Below are positions 63,845 to 64,000 of a DNA stretch of 64,000 nt, piece after piece; position 1 is the first letter of the stretch, and every line of letters begins with the position of its first letter. Source of the DNA: Phlyctochytrium arcticum (lineage: Eukaryota > Chytridiomycota > Chytridiomycetes > Chytridiales > Chytridiaceae). Under the pieces are notes generated by a model. The model was given only the letters and a program-made list of their open reading frames with translations, was not told where the DNA came from and did not search any database. The position numbers and the translations under genes were made by a program. The stretch covers positions 515,459 to 579,458 of the forward strand of contig JAHLKI010000018.1 of NCBI GenBank assembly GCA_025602905.1. The letters run 5' to 3'.

Positions 63845-64000
63845 TTGCGTTGATGGAAATGGAAGGGGGGAAATGAAAAGACGCTCCACAGCACCTCTCC
63901 AATACGGTATAACTTTAGAAGCCATTTTTTTCATGTAGAGTGCATTCTTGGAATTCAATGGAAATCTGCTGAATATAACTGTATCCAAAAACATATTCAC

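Larger units (their letters stand above)
62944..64000. other. AT-rich, repeat-bearing right end without genes
   Basis: This 1.06-kb tail contains two long inverted repeats and an imperfect direct repeat (listed separately), plus a short palindrome near 63101-63112. Open frames here come mostly from the inverted repeats, so the same peptide appears on both strands. No gene is supported. Confidence 0.55.

Noticed and set aside
63600..64000. Short frames on both strands near the right end
   Set aside because: They repeat the same peptide because the 24-bp inverted repeat is read from both sides.

Overview
The window is nuclear DNA from a fungus. The best markers are MDM34, an ERMES subunit found in fungi and a few relatives, Vac7- and Tag1-like proteins, a Pho80-type cyclin, and many short GT-AG introns (mostly 50-75 nt) with CTAAC/CTGAC-like branch sites. 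A CHIP (STUB1) orthologue, a LARP1 DM15 region, a GCR1_C DNA-binding protein and a transposon-like gene of a type I associate with early-diverging fungi point towards a chytrid or other early-diverging lineage rather than a yeast. That placement is inference. Genes are dense on both strands and no bacterial features are present. Spliced models below were built by hand: every junction kept frame and, where possible, was checked against the expected family sequence.

Layout. 1-9.3 kb: the 3' part of a giant repetitive protein resembling vacuolar Tag1/DUF3712 proteins. 9.6-10.1 kb: a small three-segment membrane protein. 10.3-13.7 kb (minus): an 11-exon HIBCH/mS47-like hydrolase and a tRNA-binding (EMAP II/Arc1-type) protein, both with mitochondrial-looking N-termini. 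14.1-17.4 kb: MDM34, convergent with a Snl1-like BAG-domain membrane protein. 18.0-21.6 kb: a membrane-anchored M1 aminopeptidase. 21.6-23.9 kb: no coding gene, but a probable spliced non-coding RNA on the minus strand with a C/D snoRNA-like segment in one intron. 23.9-27.3 kb: a Pho80-type cyclin with a long disordered tail and a small, probably mitochondrial, membrane protein. 27.4-33.2 kb (minus): a 19-exon TRAPPC8/Trs85 gene, divergent from BRO1 (33.5-37.8 kb). 38.1-38.5 kb (minus): a small unknown protein. 39.3-41.4 kb: a Vac7-like protein. 41.9-44.0 kb (minus): an SPX-RING ubiquitin ligase ending in a CaaX box. 44.5-44.8 kb: a 65-residue CHCH protein. 45.1-46.0 kb (minus): a GCR1_C protein. 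46.6-50.5 kb: LARP1 apparently split into a La-motif gene and a DM15 gene. 50.9-52.2 kb (minus): CHIP. 53.5-56.2 kb: a poly-Q, AT-hook nuclear protein. 57.0-57.9 kb: a type I membrane SH3 protein. 58.5-59.7 kb: a short-chain dehydrogenase. 61.2-62.9 kb (minus): a transposon-like gene, next to an AT-rich tail with two long inverted repeats and an imperfect direct repeat.

How the genes relate. There is no operon-like logic, as expected for a fungus. Several products act at endolysosomal or contact-site membranes: Tag1-like, Vac7-like, BRO1, TRAPPC8 and MDM34. Two products (SPX-RING and the Pho80-type cyclin) belong to families tied to phosphate sensing. Two are Hsp70 cofactors (BAG protein and CHIP). 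Several gene pairs share short divergent promoters. The most unusual points are the split LARP1, the CaaX box on an SPX-RING ligase, the probable snoRNA host transcript, and the inverted repeats at the right end.
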